Origin: Sindora glabra
Taxonomy: Eukaryota; Streptophyta; Magnoliopsida; Fabales; Fabaceae
Length of the DNA: 64,000 nt
Assembly: GCA_020226215.1 (NCBI GenBank)
Contig: CM035234.1
Location: 72,867,135-72,931,134, forward strand
Reading direction: 5' to 3'
The position numbers and the translations under genes were made by a program. Below, piece after piece: positions 1-13,200 of this stretch; position 1 is the first letter of the stretch, and each line of letters opens with the position of its first letter. A model generated the notes under the pieces. The model was not told where the DNA came from and did no database searches. It saw only the letters and a list, made by a program, of their open reading frames with translations.

Positions 1-607
1 GATTAAATGAATCATAATTTCCACGAAATCCAGGGCCAATATTCACAATGTCAATCGATTTAGGCTCGAAAGATTCAGTAGCAGAACAAAATTGATACAC
101 GCGGTACTCATGGGTATGAATAGTTTGATCCGATAATGGCGATGCGAATAGCAAGAATATACAAGGTTTGAAATTTGCACGTTCCGGAGAGTTCTTGATG
201 GGAAAAGAGTATTGAGTCATGGAAGAGAGAGAAGCAGTGACTGAAAATTCACGCATTGAGGGTCGAAGCTGCGTTTTACGACGGCCGGAAAACCAACCCA
301 GAAGCGAAGACTGGTGAGTGCGAACTGGGTCAGGGAGAAAACAGTGAACAGAGGTGGGTTCGACGGTTCCGGTGGAATCATAGAAGGCATTGATGGTGCC
401 GGAGTAGAAGAAACCAGTAATGGTGGCGATGAAGGTGGAGGAAGATTCACCGTCAACGGAGTCGTCGGAGAGGGTAGGAGTGAGGTGGGTGACATGACCG
501 AAGAGGAGGCCGTCAACAGCGGAAGAGGAGGTGGAGAAGCGTTGGATGATGGAGGCTAAGGTAGGGCCTGAAATTGCAATCTTCTGGAGAGGAGGAGTTT
601 CGTCCAT
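1..607 (-). CDS. Abraxas/FAM175-like MPN-minus scaffold protein, N-terminal part (runs off window)
   Basis: An open frame of about 202 codons runs from an ATG at 607 to the window edge without a stop. The ATG sits in a good plant context (AGCCATGGAC) and follows a CT-rich leader. Residues 32-38 read DGLLFGH, residues 67-81 contain FYSGTINAFYDSTG, and residues 104-110 read GWFSGRR. These match the order of landmarks in the MPN domain of Abraxas-family proteins. The spot where an active MPN+ enzyme would carry its GWxHxHP metal motif holds GWFSGRR, so this is the inactive scaffold type. Known family role: it binds the K63-specific deubiquitinase BRCC36 in the BRISC and BRCA1-A complexes, acting in DNA repair and ubiquitin editing. 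No intron is needed within the part seen. The coiled-coil C-terminus expected of the family lies outside the window. The family call is from recognition, not from a search. Confidence 0.75.
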   Translation of the reverse strand, partial: MDETPPLQKIAISGPTLASIIQRFSTSSSAVDGLLFGHVTHLTPTLSDDSVDGESSSTFIATITGFFYSGTINAFYDSTGTVEPTSVHCFLPDPVRTHQSSLLGWFSGRRKTQLRPSMREFSVTASLSSMTQYSFPIKNSPERANFKPCIFLLFASPLSDQTIHTHEYRVYQFCSATESFEPKSIDIVNIGPGFRGNYDSFN

Positions 608-989
608 GGCTGAGGGGAGAGAGAGCGAGCTTAACGCAAACGTTGTTTTCTTGGACAGTGACAGTTAAGACTTCAAGACAATGGCTGCTCCCTCAATTTG
701 AGGCTGAGTCGTTGGATTTGTTTTTAGTACTTAAGATACAAACTTGAAAATTGATATGATCCATTTTTGGGACAGTGAAAAAAATAAAAAACTAAAATCG
801 ATTTTTTATTAGGAGAAAAAAATATAAAAAATATTTGATAATAGAGTATAAATCAATTTCCTACCAAAAAAAAGGGAAAATAAATTGGACGTTGTTAAAA
901 GGATGTTATGACATATATAACTAACCATAAACATATATAACTAACTACAAAACTCAAATTTTTACAATGTTACTCCTCGCTTTTTTTTA
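608..989. other. Upstream region of the Abraxas-like gene
   Basis: From 608 to about 660 the minus strand is a CT-rich 5' leader. Beyond that it is ordinary AT-rich DNA with no recognisable gene. The promoter of the Abraxas-like gene should lie here, but I see no clear TATA box at a fixed distance. Confidence 0.4.
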
Positions 990-1330
990 TTACCTGTTGC
1001 ATTTTTTAAAAATTTTTTATTTATTTGTATCTATTATTTTAAAATTTTAATAAAATATTAAATATATTTTTAATTTTATTTTTTATTAATAAATATTTTA
1101 TTATTCTATAATTTCTTATTGAAATATTTCAATAAATTTATTCAATTTTTATTTTTTTTATTTTCAAACATGTTAAATTTGTATATAAATTGAAAGAGAG
1201 ACTTATGTGTGTATTTAAGTAGAAATAAGAATAGAATAAGTTTAAATTTTAATTTTAATTTTGAATTAAAAATAATTTTAAAAATATACTAAAAATAAAT
1301 AAATTAAATTATTTTTAATATATATCAAAT
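990..1330 (+). repeat. Dispersed AT-rich repeat, copy 1
   Basis: This segment resembles 38,840-39,165 in the same orientation. Both share the run TATTTTAAAATTTTAATAAA, then a similar middle, and both end near a tract reading AATAAATAAATTA followed by ATTATTTTT. The element type is unknown, and low complexity makes the exact ends unsure. Confidence 0.4.
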
Positions 1331-1332
1331 CT

Positions 1333-2130
1333 CATTTTGAGTTCTATTTTGCATTTTGGTTGTAAGTCATGTCAATTTGCTAAATAATATTATCAATATT
1401 ACATTCTTAGAGTGAATAAATAAATTACATTCTCTTTTAAATTACTTTGAATTTAGCATTAACTTCAACAAGTGGTGGAGATTACATCCTAGCAATTGAA
1501 TGAAATAATCAATGGTTTATTCTTTTTAAATGCTTGAATTATAGCGGGAAAATGGACTTTGTCCTTCACTTTATTCATTTATTGTGATTTGTAAAGTGTA
1601 CGTACATCCAAGCTGCTGTGGGTCTATGTTATACTCGATATTCTTATCTTAAGAGGTTGAATAATGCATTTTTTTCAATGTTATGTCAATCAATCAAACA
1701 AATTTAAATTTTCTCTTTTGTTAGAAGATTTTTCTTTTTGTTAAAAAAACTCATTTGCTTATTTAATCAAAGAATTTTTATGATTTCTTTGTAATTAACA
1801 AAATAATACATAATGTAACAACAATAAGAGATAAATCTTTTAAAATAATAAATGTTATGTTATGTCCTACTATTTACTTATAATATTAAACAAATAAAAT
1901 ATATTTTATTATTTTAATATTTTGTGATCATAAATATAAATAAATAAACTTATGGGATATTTTCTTTCAAAATGAATAAAGTATAGATTTTTCCTACAAG
2001 TCATTGTGGGTTACTATGGGTATAATTTGGACTAAGAGTTCTATGGAACCTATTAATTTTACTTCATTTCAATAGAAATAATTTTAATTTATTTATAAAT
2101 AAATTATTTTATTTAAAATGTATTTAAAAA
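1333..2130 (+). repeat. Segment shared with 5,086-5,395 and 15,240-15,955 (inverted)
   Basis: The first 315 bases match the reverse complement of 5,086-5,395 closely by eye; shared text includes GACTTTGTCCTTCACTTTAT and TTTTGAGTTCTATTTTGCAT. From about 1,480 to 2,130 it also matches the reverse complement of 15,240-15,955. No coding potential was seen. In the 15-kb copy the shared segment abuts the 3' end of a receptor-kinase remnant, so it probably began as kinase-gene flanking DNA that was later duplicated. Confidence 0.7.
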
Positions 2131-2229
2131 TGTATATAATTCAATTAAACAATATATTTTGATAGTATTATGATAAATAAAATATTAAAAAGAGAATAAA
2201 TATTTTATATTATATTTTTTTGGATTAAA

Positions 2230-2540
2230 TAAAATGAATTTTAGTAAAATTCTTGCTAAATTGGATAGACATCATAATGTTATAAATGTAATTGAAATAA
2301 AAATTAAAAATGAAATGAAATGAATTTTTTTTACCTAAAGCTAGATATCATTTTAAAAGAAAATTCATTTGAAAATGAAACAAAATTTAATTTTTAATTG
2401 TGCCAAATAAAAATAACTTATGAGCCATTTAATAAATTTAAAATTTGTAGGTCATTTTTCTATTAGATTGGGGCACCATTAAAATCTTGATATATCACTG
2501 ATTATGCTTTTCTTTTCGCATGATTCATGATATTACCAAC
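2230..2540 (+). repeat. Segment repeated in inverted orientation at 8,505-8,830
   Basis: It shares TAAATTGGATAGA, GCCAAATAA(A/G)AATAACTTATGAG and GATTATGCTTTTC with the reverse complement of 8,505-8,830. It lies just after the previous repeated block. The two copies are diverged and contain short indels. No protein is encoded. Confidence 0.65.
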
Positions 2541-5085
2541 AATTAATAAATATAATATCTATAATAAAAGAAGTCACATTAAATATTTTAGATTAATTTT
2601 AAGTTTTTTTTAAAATAATAAAATAAAATATCATTTTTTAGTTTTTATTTTAAACTTTTTAGATCAAAAGACAGTTTAGTAATTGGTTCATATGAATTTT
2701 TTTTATGTAACAAATTGTGATATTAGTAAAAATGATTATCGAAATAGTTGCCTCCTGAACAAGGAAATATTTTAAATTGCATCATAACATTCAGAATTTA
2801 ATTTTTTTCATGTATTTAACAAATAAAATCATTTAATAATATAATTGAGTTACCAAGAGAGAGCTCAATTTCTAATGTATCAATATTTTAGAGTTGTAGG
2901 AATCGTATATGCGGAAAAAAAAAATGAAAGATTTGTCTTCTGGTTTAATCGTCGAACCTCATTGATTATTTTATTGTAAGCATAAATTGTGCATGAGTTT
3001 TTTCAGTGGGCTGACTTAGAATTTATGGATAATAAGGATTATGAGTTAATACAGGCCGGAGAAGTAATAATTTTTTTAATTAAACGAGTAATAATTTATT
3101 TAATATGCATATACTAACTTAGCTCCTTGAGATCTTTTTTTTAAGTCAAAATTAATACATATATCTATATATATACACATTTAATATTTTACAAATAAAT
3201 AATATAAAAAATATTATAAAATTAATATAATTTATACAATTAAAAAATTGCAATTATTTTTTTAGTTAAATATGTATATATACATTTTATATTTCACAAA
3301 TAAATGTTATCAAAAAATTATTATAAAGTTAATATAACTTTTACAGTAAAAAATCAATATTAGAAACATAAAGATATACACATATTACTTTCCTTCTCTA
3401 AATTTTTTTATAAAAATGTTCTATTTTAATAAAAAAATTAATATAAAATAGTAAAATCAATAATCAAATGAAAAATAGAATATAAGAGATTAGATGCTTA
3501 ATCTTGTCAAACCTATATACTTCAAAATTAGTTTAAAAATATAATAATCACTCTTTTACTAATAAAGATACTATAGTTTATTATGCATGAGCACTACAAC
3601 AAATTATAATGTGTATATACAAATAATTCATTAAGAATATAAAATATATTTAAAAAATAATTATTTTAGATTACACAAATATTCTACTTAAAAATGATTT
3701 TAAATTTGGAAAATTTGAAATATTAATTAATCAAAATATTGTAAAACTATAAAATTAATAATTTAAAGTTTGATATAATTTAAGATGTAAGGAGAAATCT
3801 ATTGTAATAATTATTATATTTAACTAGTAGTATGAAAGAATAATATCATAAATAAAATATTTTTAGAAGATATTTATAATATAAAATTTAAATATACATT
3901 GACTATAAAATAAATTAATTTTAGTAAAATGAAGTGATTACAAATATAAAATGCATGAGCATTATAATTATAATAATATCAAGTAAATATATAAATATGA
4001 GTATATATAAATAATTCATTAAAAATATAAAAAATATTTAAATAAAAAATAAATAATTATAAAATTTTTAAGATATATATTAAATATAATTTATTAATAG
4101 ATTGTAAAAAAAATTTCTTAAAAGATAATAGAAAATTAAATAATTAGAAAAAAAAAAGCATTTCAAATTAAATTATCTTGGTTGCTAAACTTGGCCCACT
4201 TCAACCAAGAAAAGAAAAATGACACTTTAGGATTGCTCCACTAGCATGTGAAAGTTACGTGCATAGAAAAAATGAAGGTAGATGCCTCACTATTACAGGA
4301 ATCAACAAATGGAAGCTACACGCAAGGATAAGTTTTTCGGCTGAGAATTATTGAAAGCCCAAAACCATGGCTAATATATAATTAGGAGATAAGATTGAGG
4401 TTCAAACTCATGATATAAGGATAATAAAAAATTTTAAAATAATATCAAGTATCAATACATCAATAAAGATGATGGTAGAGAAGTAATAAACTTTTATCAT
4501 TAATTGTTCCACATTCAAAATATGAAATGAATATGGAAAGTTTTAATCAATTGCAATACTTAAAGAACCCTAAATTGATTTTCTGAAACAAAGGTCAATG
4601 CAATTGAAGAAAGAAAATAATGATGTTAATCTATTTTTAAAGAAAATTAAATTTGTATGTTTTTTAAAGGGTAAATTTGATCCTGTATTACCTAGAAAAT
4701 TAATTTCATGTCAGCTTGAATGTGAATTTTTGTGTCAGCAAGGAGTTCCTATCAGCCAAACTAAATAAAGTTAGGGTTAGGGTTATGAGTAAGTTTGCAT
4801 ACCTTATGAAAATTAGTGGATAAATTTATTTCAAAAAAAATTAGGAAACAAAAATAAAATTAGGGTGAAAGTAAGGTGGTAAATTTACATTTTGACCATA
4901 AATTTATTAGTGACATTAGATTCAGATTTTTTTTATTTTTTAGTATAAATTTTGAAGAAAGGGAGGCAAATTTTTACTAGCAGATCTTGTATAAAATATG
5001 TAAATTTTTTTATATGAATGTGAATATGAGTTGTCTTTATTTGAAATTACTAGTAATTACTCATCAATTTCTTATCAATTATTTA
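2541..5085. other. AT-rich intergenic DNA with short local repeats
   Basis: No gene was recognised. Two local direct repeats are visible. The text around 3,167-3,250 recurs at about 3,290-3,370. The text around 3,585-3,660, which begins ATGCATGAGCA, recurs at 3,950-4,060. The rest is low-complexity A/T sequence. Confidence 0.45.
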
Positions 5086-5395
5086 GTGTAACATGAACCC
5101 ACAATGACTTGTATGTACGTACACTTTACAAGCCACAATAAATGAATAAAGTGAAGGACAAAGTCCATATTTCCACTATAATTCAAGCAATTGAAAAGAA
5201 TAAACCATTGACTATTTCATCCAATTGCTAGAATGTAATCTCCATCACTTATTGAAGTTAGTGCTAAGTTCGAAGTAATTTAAAAGAGGGTGTAACATAT
5301 TTATTGACTCTAAGAATATAAGACTAATGATATTATTTAGCAAACTGACACGACTTACAACCAAAATGCAAAATAGAACTCAAAATAGGATATAA
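5086..5395 (-). repeat. Inverted copy of 1,333-1,650
   Basis: The reverse complement follows 1,333-1,650 almost base for base, with scattered substitutions. The copy stops near 5,086, whereas the 15-kb copy goes on past the same point. That shows independent truncation of one ancestral segment. Confidence 0.7.
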
Positions 5396-5399
5396 GTTC

Positions 5400-6800
5400 T
5401 TCAAAGATGATAAGGAAGGATGACTTAAATGGTAGTTCAACTAGTATAAAGTGACAAAAGTAGGAGCAACAAGGAGCAAGATGAAAAAAATTCCCATTAA
5501 GCACATATAGTCCATTAGATTTGTGTCTTTTACTAAAAATCTGCCTTATCGAAAGATCTTGAAAGGTACAATAACCAAAGAAAAAGAAAATACCATAATT
5601 ATAAACGTGTATAATTTGGCTAATCGAAAGTTAGTTGAATAAAAATTTAAGAAGACACATGACATTGTTTAAAAAAATATCAAAGGTAACATTGGTTGTA
5701 CTACTCCTAACAATAGAAGTAATTAACTCATTCGTTAAAGTGATAGAAGAGGACAAGGATACAGAAGAGGAAAAGATACATATATCTTATCACATATGAT
5801 TAGTGACCCTATAATCAATTACCCACTTAGACCTAGAATGGAAGAGACATGCAATAAAATTATTTATCTAAATCAGAGTAGCAGTAGATTATGTGAAGGG
5901 CCGCTAATATAGGATTGGTGGCTATTGTAAAAGTTAGAGACTAGACCAAATGATTATATTCATCTTTAGTTAAGGCTATGTACTTAATCTTAGGTGCAAA
6001 AAGTAGTAGTAGTTGTAGTGGAATGTGCAAACCAAGATAGTGATATATATCATCCAATTAACTTAGGTTAAGTTTTTTTTCATATGACCTAATTCTTTGC
6101 AGTAAAAATAAATATCATTATTCAGCATATTACAACTTTTGGCTTTATCTTCTTTGCCACCATCATGACCTTCTCAAATACTAGAATTGACCAAAGCAAA
6201 GGAGTTAACTAGAGAAGTAACTATGAATAGATGACATTTCTCAAGCTGCTCGAAGAGAATGAGAAAAAATAAACTATTGAGTCAATTATTTAGAGTGAGA
6301 TAAGATTTATAAGCAAATAGGATTGAATTAAAGAGGTAAAGCCATAAGAAAAGATAATGTAGCTAACTATTCTCTCTGAGTACACATTGCCTTAACATCA
6401 TTAGTAATGGGAAAGGGATTGTCTAATTGTTTATAAACATTATTCCACTTGGTATAGATCTAAGACATAGTCTTTACTCACCCATCTTGTTGAAACAAAG
6501 ATGTACATAAGTCATAGATAAAATTAAAATTATCTTTACCTGAAAAAAGAGATTCAAGAAATGTCTAGAAGTCTTTAATTGTCTTGTAGTGTACATAATT
6601 ATTCTCAACATCCTTCTCTAGGTATTGTTTATTAACCCAAATAGTCATCAATCCTCTATAATTTATCAAGATTTTATATCATCCATTGGCAGGTTATCAG
6701 TTAAGTGATCAAATCAGTTAAAAACTTAAAAAAATATATTCAATAGATTTTTTTCATGCAAGGTATTCTTGCCCATCAAAATTAAGTTTTTAACTAATAA
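5400..6800 (-). mobile_element. Decayed Ty1/copia gag-protease fragment
   Basis: Read on the minus strand in broken frames, this shows copia landmarks in the right order. About 6,600-6,250 reads like the capsid region, with pieces such as YTKWNNVY, NDVKAMCTQRE and LSFLMALP. About 6,115-6,075 carries a retroviral-type zinc knuckle start (FYCKELGHMKKN). About 5,830-5,793 reads WVIDYRVTNHM where the aspartic protease motif WxIDSGATxHM is expected. Many stops and frameshifts separate these. No reverse transcriptase and no flanking LTRs were found. It is a dead remnant, distinct from the full element at 9,670. Confidence 0.7.
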
Positions 6801-7702
6801 TTTTTGCAACAATAAGAATTAAATTAGACAAGAGAGATTTCAAATTTGACTAACTGAGTTATTTAGTTTCACCATTATAGCAATAATTTAACTAAAAAAT
6901 AGCACTAAAAAATCAAACAAAATTAAAAAGTGTAGCTGTGGTGTATAGATCATAAATCTAATTATGCAAAAGGATGTGACTCACACCAAGGAAGTTATAG
7001 AAGGAGGCATGTTACCAGAAAGCTTCTTATGTGCTACTAGAAGTCGTTGCATATGGTATTTACAAGCCACTAAAGAATGAGAGCATATTGCTTACACACT
7101 ATTCAAAATAAGTTGTTAACCACCAATATCCACCCTAGACCACCCATGTCTTGAAACTAATCATTAATTCTCTATCAACTACACTAAATAGCATCTCCAA
7201 CATTGTTCAACAACTTTAACATTGTTCCCCTATGCACTTAATAACTATTTTGCATAGTAATAACAACACAGAGACCTGGGCTTTCTGATTTTTACCTTTA
7301 TGCAACTTTAAGTTTCCACTAAAATTTTATTATGAGCTAGTCACACATAGGAAAAAAAAAGAAGGGGGAAAAAAGAAAAGAAGATAGGAAAAAAGAAAAG
7401 AGTTTGTTAAGCTTAAAGAATGCATTTAGGTTTAGAGTTTTATTTTAAGTGGCTCTAGATACTGTATTAGAATAGGAGAAAAAATTATAAGATCATAACC
7501 TTAATTGAGGTAGGTGATATTTATTTATAATAAAATATAAATTACAGAGGGAAATCTATGATCCATATATTTTAACCTATAAAAAACAAATAAACTTAAC
7601 CCTGAAGTAACTCAACAAACTACTTAACCCTTAAGTAACTAGTAACTCTATTTACTAATAGAAAGGAATCATTAATATCACAATTAAGTGCGAAAAAAAA
7701 GG
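6801..7702. other. Intergenic DNA next to the copia remnant
   Basis: No gene was recognised. Part may be untranslated or LTR-derived sequence of the neighbouring copia remnant, but no matching second LTR was seen. A purine-rich tract lies at about 7,348-7,400. Confidence 0.35.
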
Positions 7703-8005
7703 CATCATACTCAAACTGCAATAGCATAGCAATAGTAACCATTGCCTAATGGTTTGCCTGGGAATAAGGAAAATAATGTAGGAGATGAAATGAATGCTTA
7801 CTACATATTGCTAGTAAAACTTTAAGGAATTAGCCTTTATTTCCTCTCTTTTACTTTCATTTTCCTTATCAGCAAATAAACTTTAAAAGTTCCATTGCCA
7901 TAATTTTTACTGATAGACTGATGAGAACTCAACCATTAGGTACTTCTATGAGATAGTATGCTTGAACAATTCTCATTAGACTAATTTTTTTTCTTAAAAA
8001 TAGTG
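7703..8005 (+). repeat. Diverged copy of 17,758-18,056
   Basis: This 300-base stretch matches 17,758-18,056 in the same orientation. Shared text includes ATTGCTAGTAAAACTT, GATGAGAACTCA and TTGCTCGAACAATTC-like sequence. It carries no open frame. The two copies are 10 kb apart and lie on either side of the full copia element. Confidence 0.65.
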
Positions 8006-8504
8006 CAACTCATCTATTTATACAAATGGACACAATTGTGTGCCTTTACCTTAAACAAAAAAGATGTTCCAACTTAGACTTTCTAAAACATTTTGCTTCA
8101 AATGTTTAGTGGCTACATTTTTTAAAAAAGTTTTGTTTAGTATAACAATAAAAATACAATTGATTATTGATTGATTATATTATATAATAATTATAATTTT
8201 TTTTACTAATAGTATAACTTTTAATAATGATTACTCCTTTTATTTTTTTAAGTGTCATTTTATTATTTTAAAAAAATTTATTGTTATTTATCTATCATTT
8301 TAAAAAATTAAAATTGTATTTATTATCATTTTTTAAATATTATCTCTATTATATAAATAAATATTTTATAATTTTACTAAAAAAATTATCAAAAAATAGA
8401 ATGAAACATGTGAAAGTAAGAAGCTATATTTGTATTTTGCCCTAAAGTTAATCTAAATCAACATTAACAAAAAAAATCAATTGCATTTAGGTTAAAACCT
8501 ACTC
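8006..8504. other. AT-rich intergenic DNA
   Basis: No gene was seen. The stretch at 8,220-8,400 starts ACTCCTTTTATTTTTTTAAG and looks like an eroded Stowaway-like MITE end. I could not find a matching second end. Confidence 0.3.
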
Positions 8505-8830
8505 TTTGAGAAGTCGATTGGTAATATCATGAATCATAAATCATGTAAAATGAAAAGCATAATCAGTAGTACATTAAGATTTTAATGGCACCCCATTGTT
8601 ATGGTAAAATGACCTATAAATTCTAAATTTAGTAAAGAACTCATAAGTTATTCTTATTTGGCATAACCAAAGACAGAATTTTATTGTATTTCCAAATAAT
8701 TTTTAAAAAAAATATTTGATTTCAAATAAAAAGAGATTTTATTTTATTTTTTTTAATTATATTTATACTATTATAATATCTATCCAATTTAGTGAGAATT
8801 TTATTATAATTCATTTATTTACCCTAAAAA
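8505..8830 (-). repeat. Inverted copy of 2,230-2,540
   Basis: The reverse complement matches 2,230-2,540, including the stretch around TTAAAATCTTAATG and the following ACTGATTATGCTTTTC. It is a diverged copy of unknown element type. Confidence 0.65.
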
Positions 8831-9669
8831 ATATATTATACAAAAAATTTACCCTCTTCCTAACATTCTACCCTCCTTTATAGTTTATTAAAATTGCACA
8901 AACTTCTTTTCTAATTTCAAATCATACACATTAATCCATTTAACAAAGAAATATTAGAAATATTTTTTTCCTATATATTTTTTATTATAATTTTTTCTCT
9001 AGAAATTAATTACAAAATTACTATACTATCTTTTATTTTATTTCATTTTTATCTCCTCTTCCATTCTTGCATTTCCCTCTACTCTCCTATGGCTTATTTC
9101 TATGAACAATAGTGAACGTCCTCATCATTGACCACTTTTGTGAATAACTATGACCATCCTTGTAGCTGAATACTTTATTAATAGTACTCCTTCTTTTGTC
9201 CCAATCAAATTTAGCACCATTGACAAGTTAACAACTCAAGCTTGACTTACCACATGATAAGTTTCTTAGATCCATCATGAAGAATTCATCGGTCATTAGA
9301 TCCATTATGAGATCCATATCCTTTACGACCTAGGTGAGCAAAATGTTTATTTTATTACCCAAAATTCACATCGTTTTGTTTTAGCATTTCTATGCTATTT
9401 AGTTTAGGTTTGTGATTTTTTATTTTGCCATTTCATTTTTAATTCACATTTCCTAAATTTTAGTTTTGCTTCATTCTTGCTATCCAATTTTATATGTCTA
9501 TTTTAATTTCATTTTTGTTTCATTGTGGTGGGCTTTTTTAATTCGCATCAGGTTTTATTTTGTTATTTTTGTTCTGTACCACTATTTGCATTTTTTTTTG
9601 CTATCTATAAGTATGTGGTTTTGTATTGCTATAATTTTATTTTTATTTCTATCTAATTTTGTTATTAGG
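8831..9669. other. Intergenic DNA left of the copia element
   Basis: No gene was recognised. There are short open frames in T-rich sequence (for example 9,466-9,696), but their composition is low-complexity and one runs into the LTR. The last five bases before the LTR, TTAGG, resemble the five bases after the right LTR, TCAGG. Confidence 0.4.
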
Positions 9670-10267
9670 TGTTGGCAGTTAAAATTAATTGTCTAACTGA
9701 AATATTGATGATACATAAAGAAGAAGAATTGAATACTCACATGTAATTTTATTATAGAAACAATACACACAAAGTTTAGCTTGTTTTAATGGCCAATTAC
9801 ATAAAACACACTCATAAAGACTTGCTGGAGTCTTTTGTTTTTACATTCTTCAATTTTTCTCCACTCACAAGTACATTACATTAGCGTGAATTGCCTCTGC
9901 TATTTATACAACTCAAAGGTTAGTTAAACATATCAAGAAAACTGACTATTTAAAGCAAAATTTAACCAAATACCAAGTCTTTAGAAATAATTATTTATAG
10001 CTATTGAGCTTATCCAATAACTATAAATCTTGGACTTTTCAACTTGATAACAAATAACTTTGGTCACCTAATAATCCAATTATCATTCCTTAATTACTAA
10101 GGTTTGAATAGAATGGGGTGTGTGGAAAATTCTAGCAACTTCAAGTAGTAACAATAGTAATAACTAAGTTTAATTCTAATCTCTAACATCAATGGGGTGT
10201 GTGGTAAATTCTAGCAACTTCAAGTAGTAATAATAGTAATAATCAAGTTTTATTCTAATTTCTAACA
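9670..10267 (-). repeat. Left (3') LTR of the copia element, with a 79-bp tandem duplication
   Basis: It starts TGTTGGCAGTT and ends TTTCTAACA. The last part is doubled: text from 10,113 (ATGGGGTGTGTGG) recurs at 10,192, with both units ending in CTAACATC. The right LTR has only one unit. That accounts for the length difference, 598 against 516 bases. Confidence 0.85.
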
Positions 10268-10289
10268 TCCTCGCTTAAACTTAACTTAA

Positions 10290-13200
10290 TCATTCCATGC
10301 ATTTTCTTTAACTTTAAGAATAAATTAATTTGAGTGGCTTTGTAAAGATATCTATGATTTAATCTTTAGATGCACAATATTCAACCATAATTCCTTTCTC
10401 TCCAACCAAATCTTGAATGTAGTGATGTTTAATGTCGATGTGTTTGTTGCACACATGAAAAACTAGATTCTTTATCAAAATAATTGTTGATTTATTATCA
10501 CAAAATATCTTAGTTAGACCATCTTGTTGATGTTGTAGCTTATTTAGCATTATTCCTAACCAAACTGTTTAAGTTACATAATTTAAGGCTACTATATACT
10601 CTACTTCTACTTTTGAACGAGTAACTACTTGTTGTTTCTTGGAGGACCAAGAGAATACACCTTAACCAATATGAAAAACATAACCTGAAGTGCTTTTTTA
10701 TGTTTTATTATTGCCTTTCCAATCACTATTTGTGTATTCAATCAACCCTATTTTAATAGCACTTGAATAAAACATGCTTTCATCAATCATACCTTTAATA
10801 TATCTCAGAATTCATTTTATTACTTGCCAATGAGATTGTCATGGTGAATCCACGAATTTACTTATAAGTCCAACTCCATAGATAATATCAAGTCTTGTTG
10901 CCATCAAGTACCTCAAACTTCTAACTAATTTTCTAAAATTAATTGAATTAACTAGATCACCACCACTTTCTTTATGAAGCTTCAATCTTTCTTAAATTGG
11001 TGTTAGCATTGGTTTGCATGCTTCCATCTTGAACTTCTTCAGAATATCTCTTACATATTTCTTCTGTAAAATAAAAATTCCTTCAGATGTCTGCTTAACC
11101 TCAATGCCTAAAAAGTAAGACATTAGGCCTATATTTGTTATCTCAAATTGTGTAGTTATATTTTTCCTAAATTCATTAATAATTTAGATTTATTTCCAGT
11201 AAAGATTAAATCATCCACATACAAATAGATAATAATGATGTCTCAATCCTTATTGGTTTTGACATATAAAGCATGCTCATATGGACTCCTATAGACATTA
11301 TCTTCTCTTTTTTTTAGATAACCTAATGGTTACTAGATGTACATTTCTTCTTTAAGCACACCATTTAAGAAAGCAAACTCCACATCCATTTGAAATATCT
11401 TCCAATGATTTTGCGCAACAAGAGAAAAAATCACACGTACTATATCCAATCTAGTAATTGGAATACATACTTCAAAGTAATTAACTCTAGGTTTCTACTT
11501 GTACCCTTTCACCATTAATCTTGCCTTAAAGCATTCTATCTCTCTATTTGGCTTGAACTTTATTTTTTATACCCATTTAACACTAATAGGTTTCTTTCCT
11601 TCTAGAAGTGTTACTAACTTTTATGTATTGTTTTTCTTGATTGCTTGAATTTCCTCATTCATTGCTTTAATCCATCAATCATCATTGGCTACCTTTTGAT
11701 ATGTCACAAGATTACAATCAGTAAACAAGGCATAATAAATAACATTTTCATTCCTATCATTAGGATCATCATCTCTGCTAACTTCGTAATCTTGTACGTG
11801 GGTAAGTGGACTAGCTCTTGTTATGGATATCTACGAGATGGTGCATCAGAAGTTAATTCATCAAGACTTGTAGTTCTTATTGGTGGCCCATAATCTTGGT
11901 CATCTAGTTCTACTCCTTTATTTATAGTTATAGGTCCAGGTAACAATTCTTCCTCTTTTTTTGACTAATCCCACGTGCCATTTTCATCAAAGGTAACATC
12001 TTGGCTGATGATTACCTTTTAGGTTATTGGATTGTACAACTTATAGCCTTTTGTATCTTCACTGTACCTAACAAAGATGCATTTTTCTACCTTGTTATTG
12101 GGCTTCTTCCTTAGCTTATCAGGAACATGTGCATAAGTAATGTAACTAAATACTTTTAAGTGACTAAGGTTAGGCTTTTATCTACTTTAACCTTCTTATG
12201 AAGTTTTATCACATACACTCATCACAAGATACCTATTCAGGGTGTAAACTGCACAAGTTACTGCTTCTACCTGAAAACTTTTCGGTAAATTCTTGCAATG
12301 TAACATGCTTCTCACCATGTCTATGATAGTTCTATTCTTTCTTTTTGCCACTCCATTTTGTTGAGTGTATCTTCTAGCTACTTGGTGTTAATCCCCTACT
12401 TTCTCAAGAAATCATTATAGATTATGTACTCAGTTCCCTTATCAGTTCTCAAGGTTTTAAGAGTATAACCACTTTGTCTTTCAACATATGTCATAAAATT
12501 CTTAAGCTTATCACAAGCTTCGAATTTGTTTTTCATAAAATAAACCTATATTTTTTTGCTAAAATCATCAATGAAAGTAACAAAATATTTGTTACTTCCA
12601 TTAGATGGGACATCCATATAGCATAAATTTGAATGCACCAGCTTAAGTGGTTTTGTAGCTCTCCATGCATATCCTTTAGGAAAAGGATCTTAATACTTTT
12701 TACCCATAACATAAGTTTCACATAATTGATTAAGAACTTGGATGATAGGCAAACTTGTAACCTATTTTTTATTTGTAAGAAATTTTATGCTTTTAAAGTT
12801 AAAATGCCCAAATTGCATGTGCCAAAGCCAATTATCATCAATAATTATAGCATTGCAACATAAGAAAGCACTGTACTTGATATTCATTGGAAAGAGCTGG
12901 TCCTTTAACATGTTTGTCTTCACTATCAAGCCCATTTTTTACATCATTTATAGTGCAACCTCTCTTGTTAAATCACAAATCATAACCTTTCTCAACTAGT
13001 TGTCCTACGCTCAATAGATTTTGACATATTCCTAGTTCATAGAATACGTCAAAATATAGTTTAAAGATATATCCTTCAATCTGATGGCAATCTTCCCTTT
13101 TCTTAAAGATCCATCCTTCAATCTGATAGCAATATTCCTTTTTCCTAAGACTGCAAGTTTTGAATTATCTCCAAGCTTAACTGTTGTTTGGAAGCTTTCA

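Noticed and set aside
314..559. Plus-strand open frame opposite the Abraxas-like exon
   Set aside because: It is the antisense shadow of a coding exon and is Gly/Glu-rich because of codon bias on the other strand.
4770..4786. GTTAGGGTTAGGGTT, a telomere-like run
   Set aside because: Only two to three units, and the plant telomere unit is TTTAGGG. Too short to call an interstitial telomere.
9466..9696. T-rich plus-strand frame with apparent membrane segments
   Set aside because: Low-complexity sequence that runs into the copia LTR. Hydrophobicity follows from T-rich codons.
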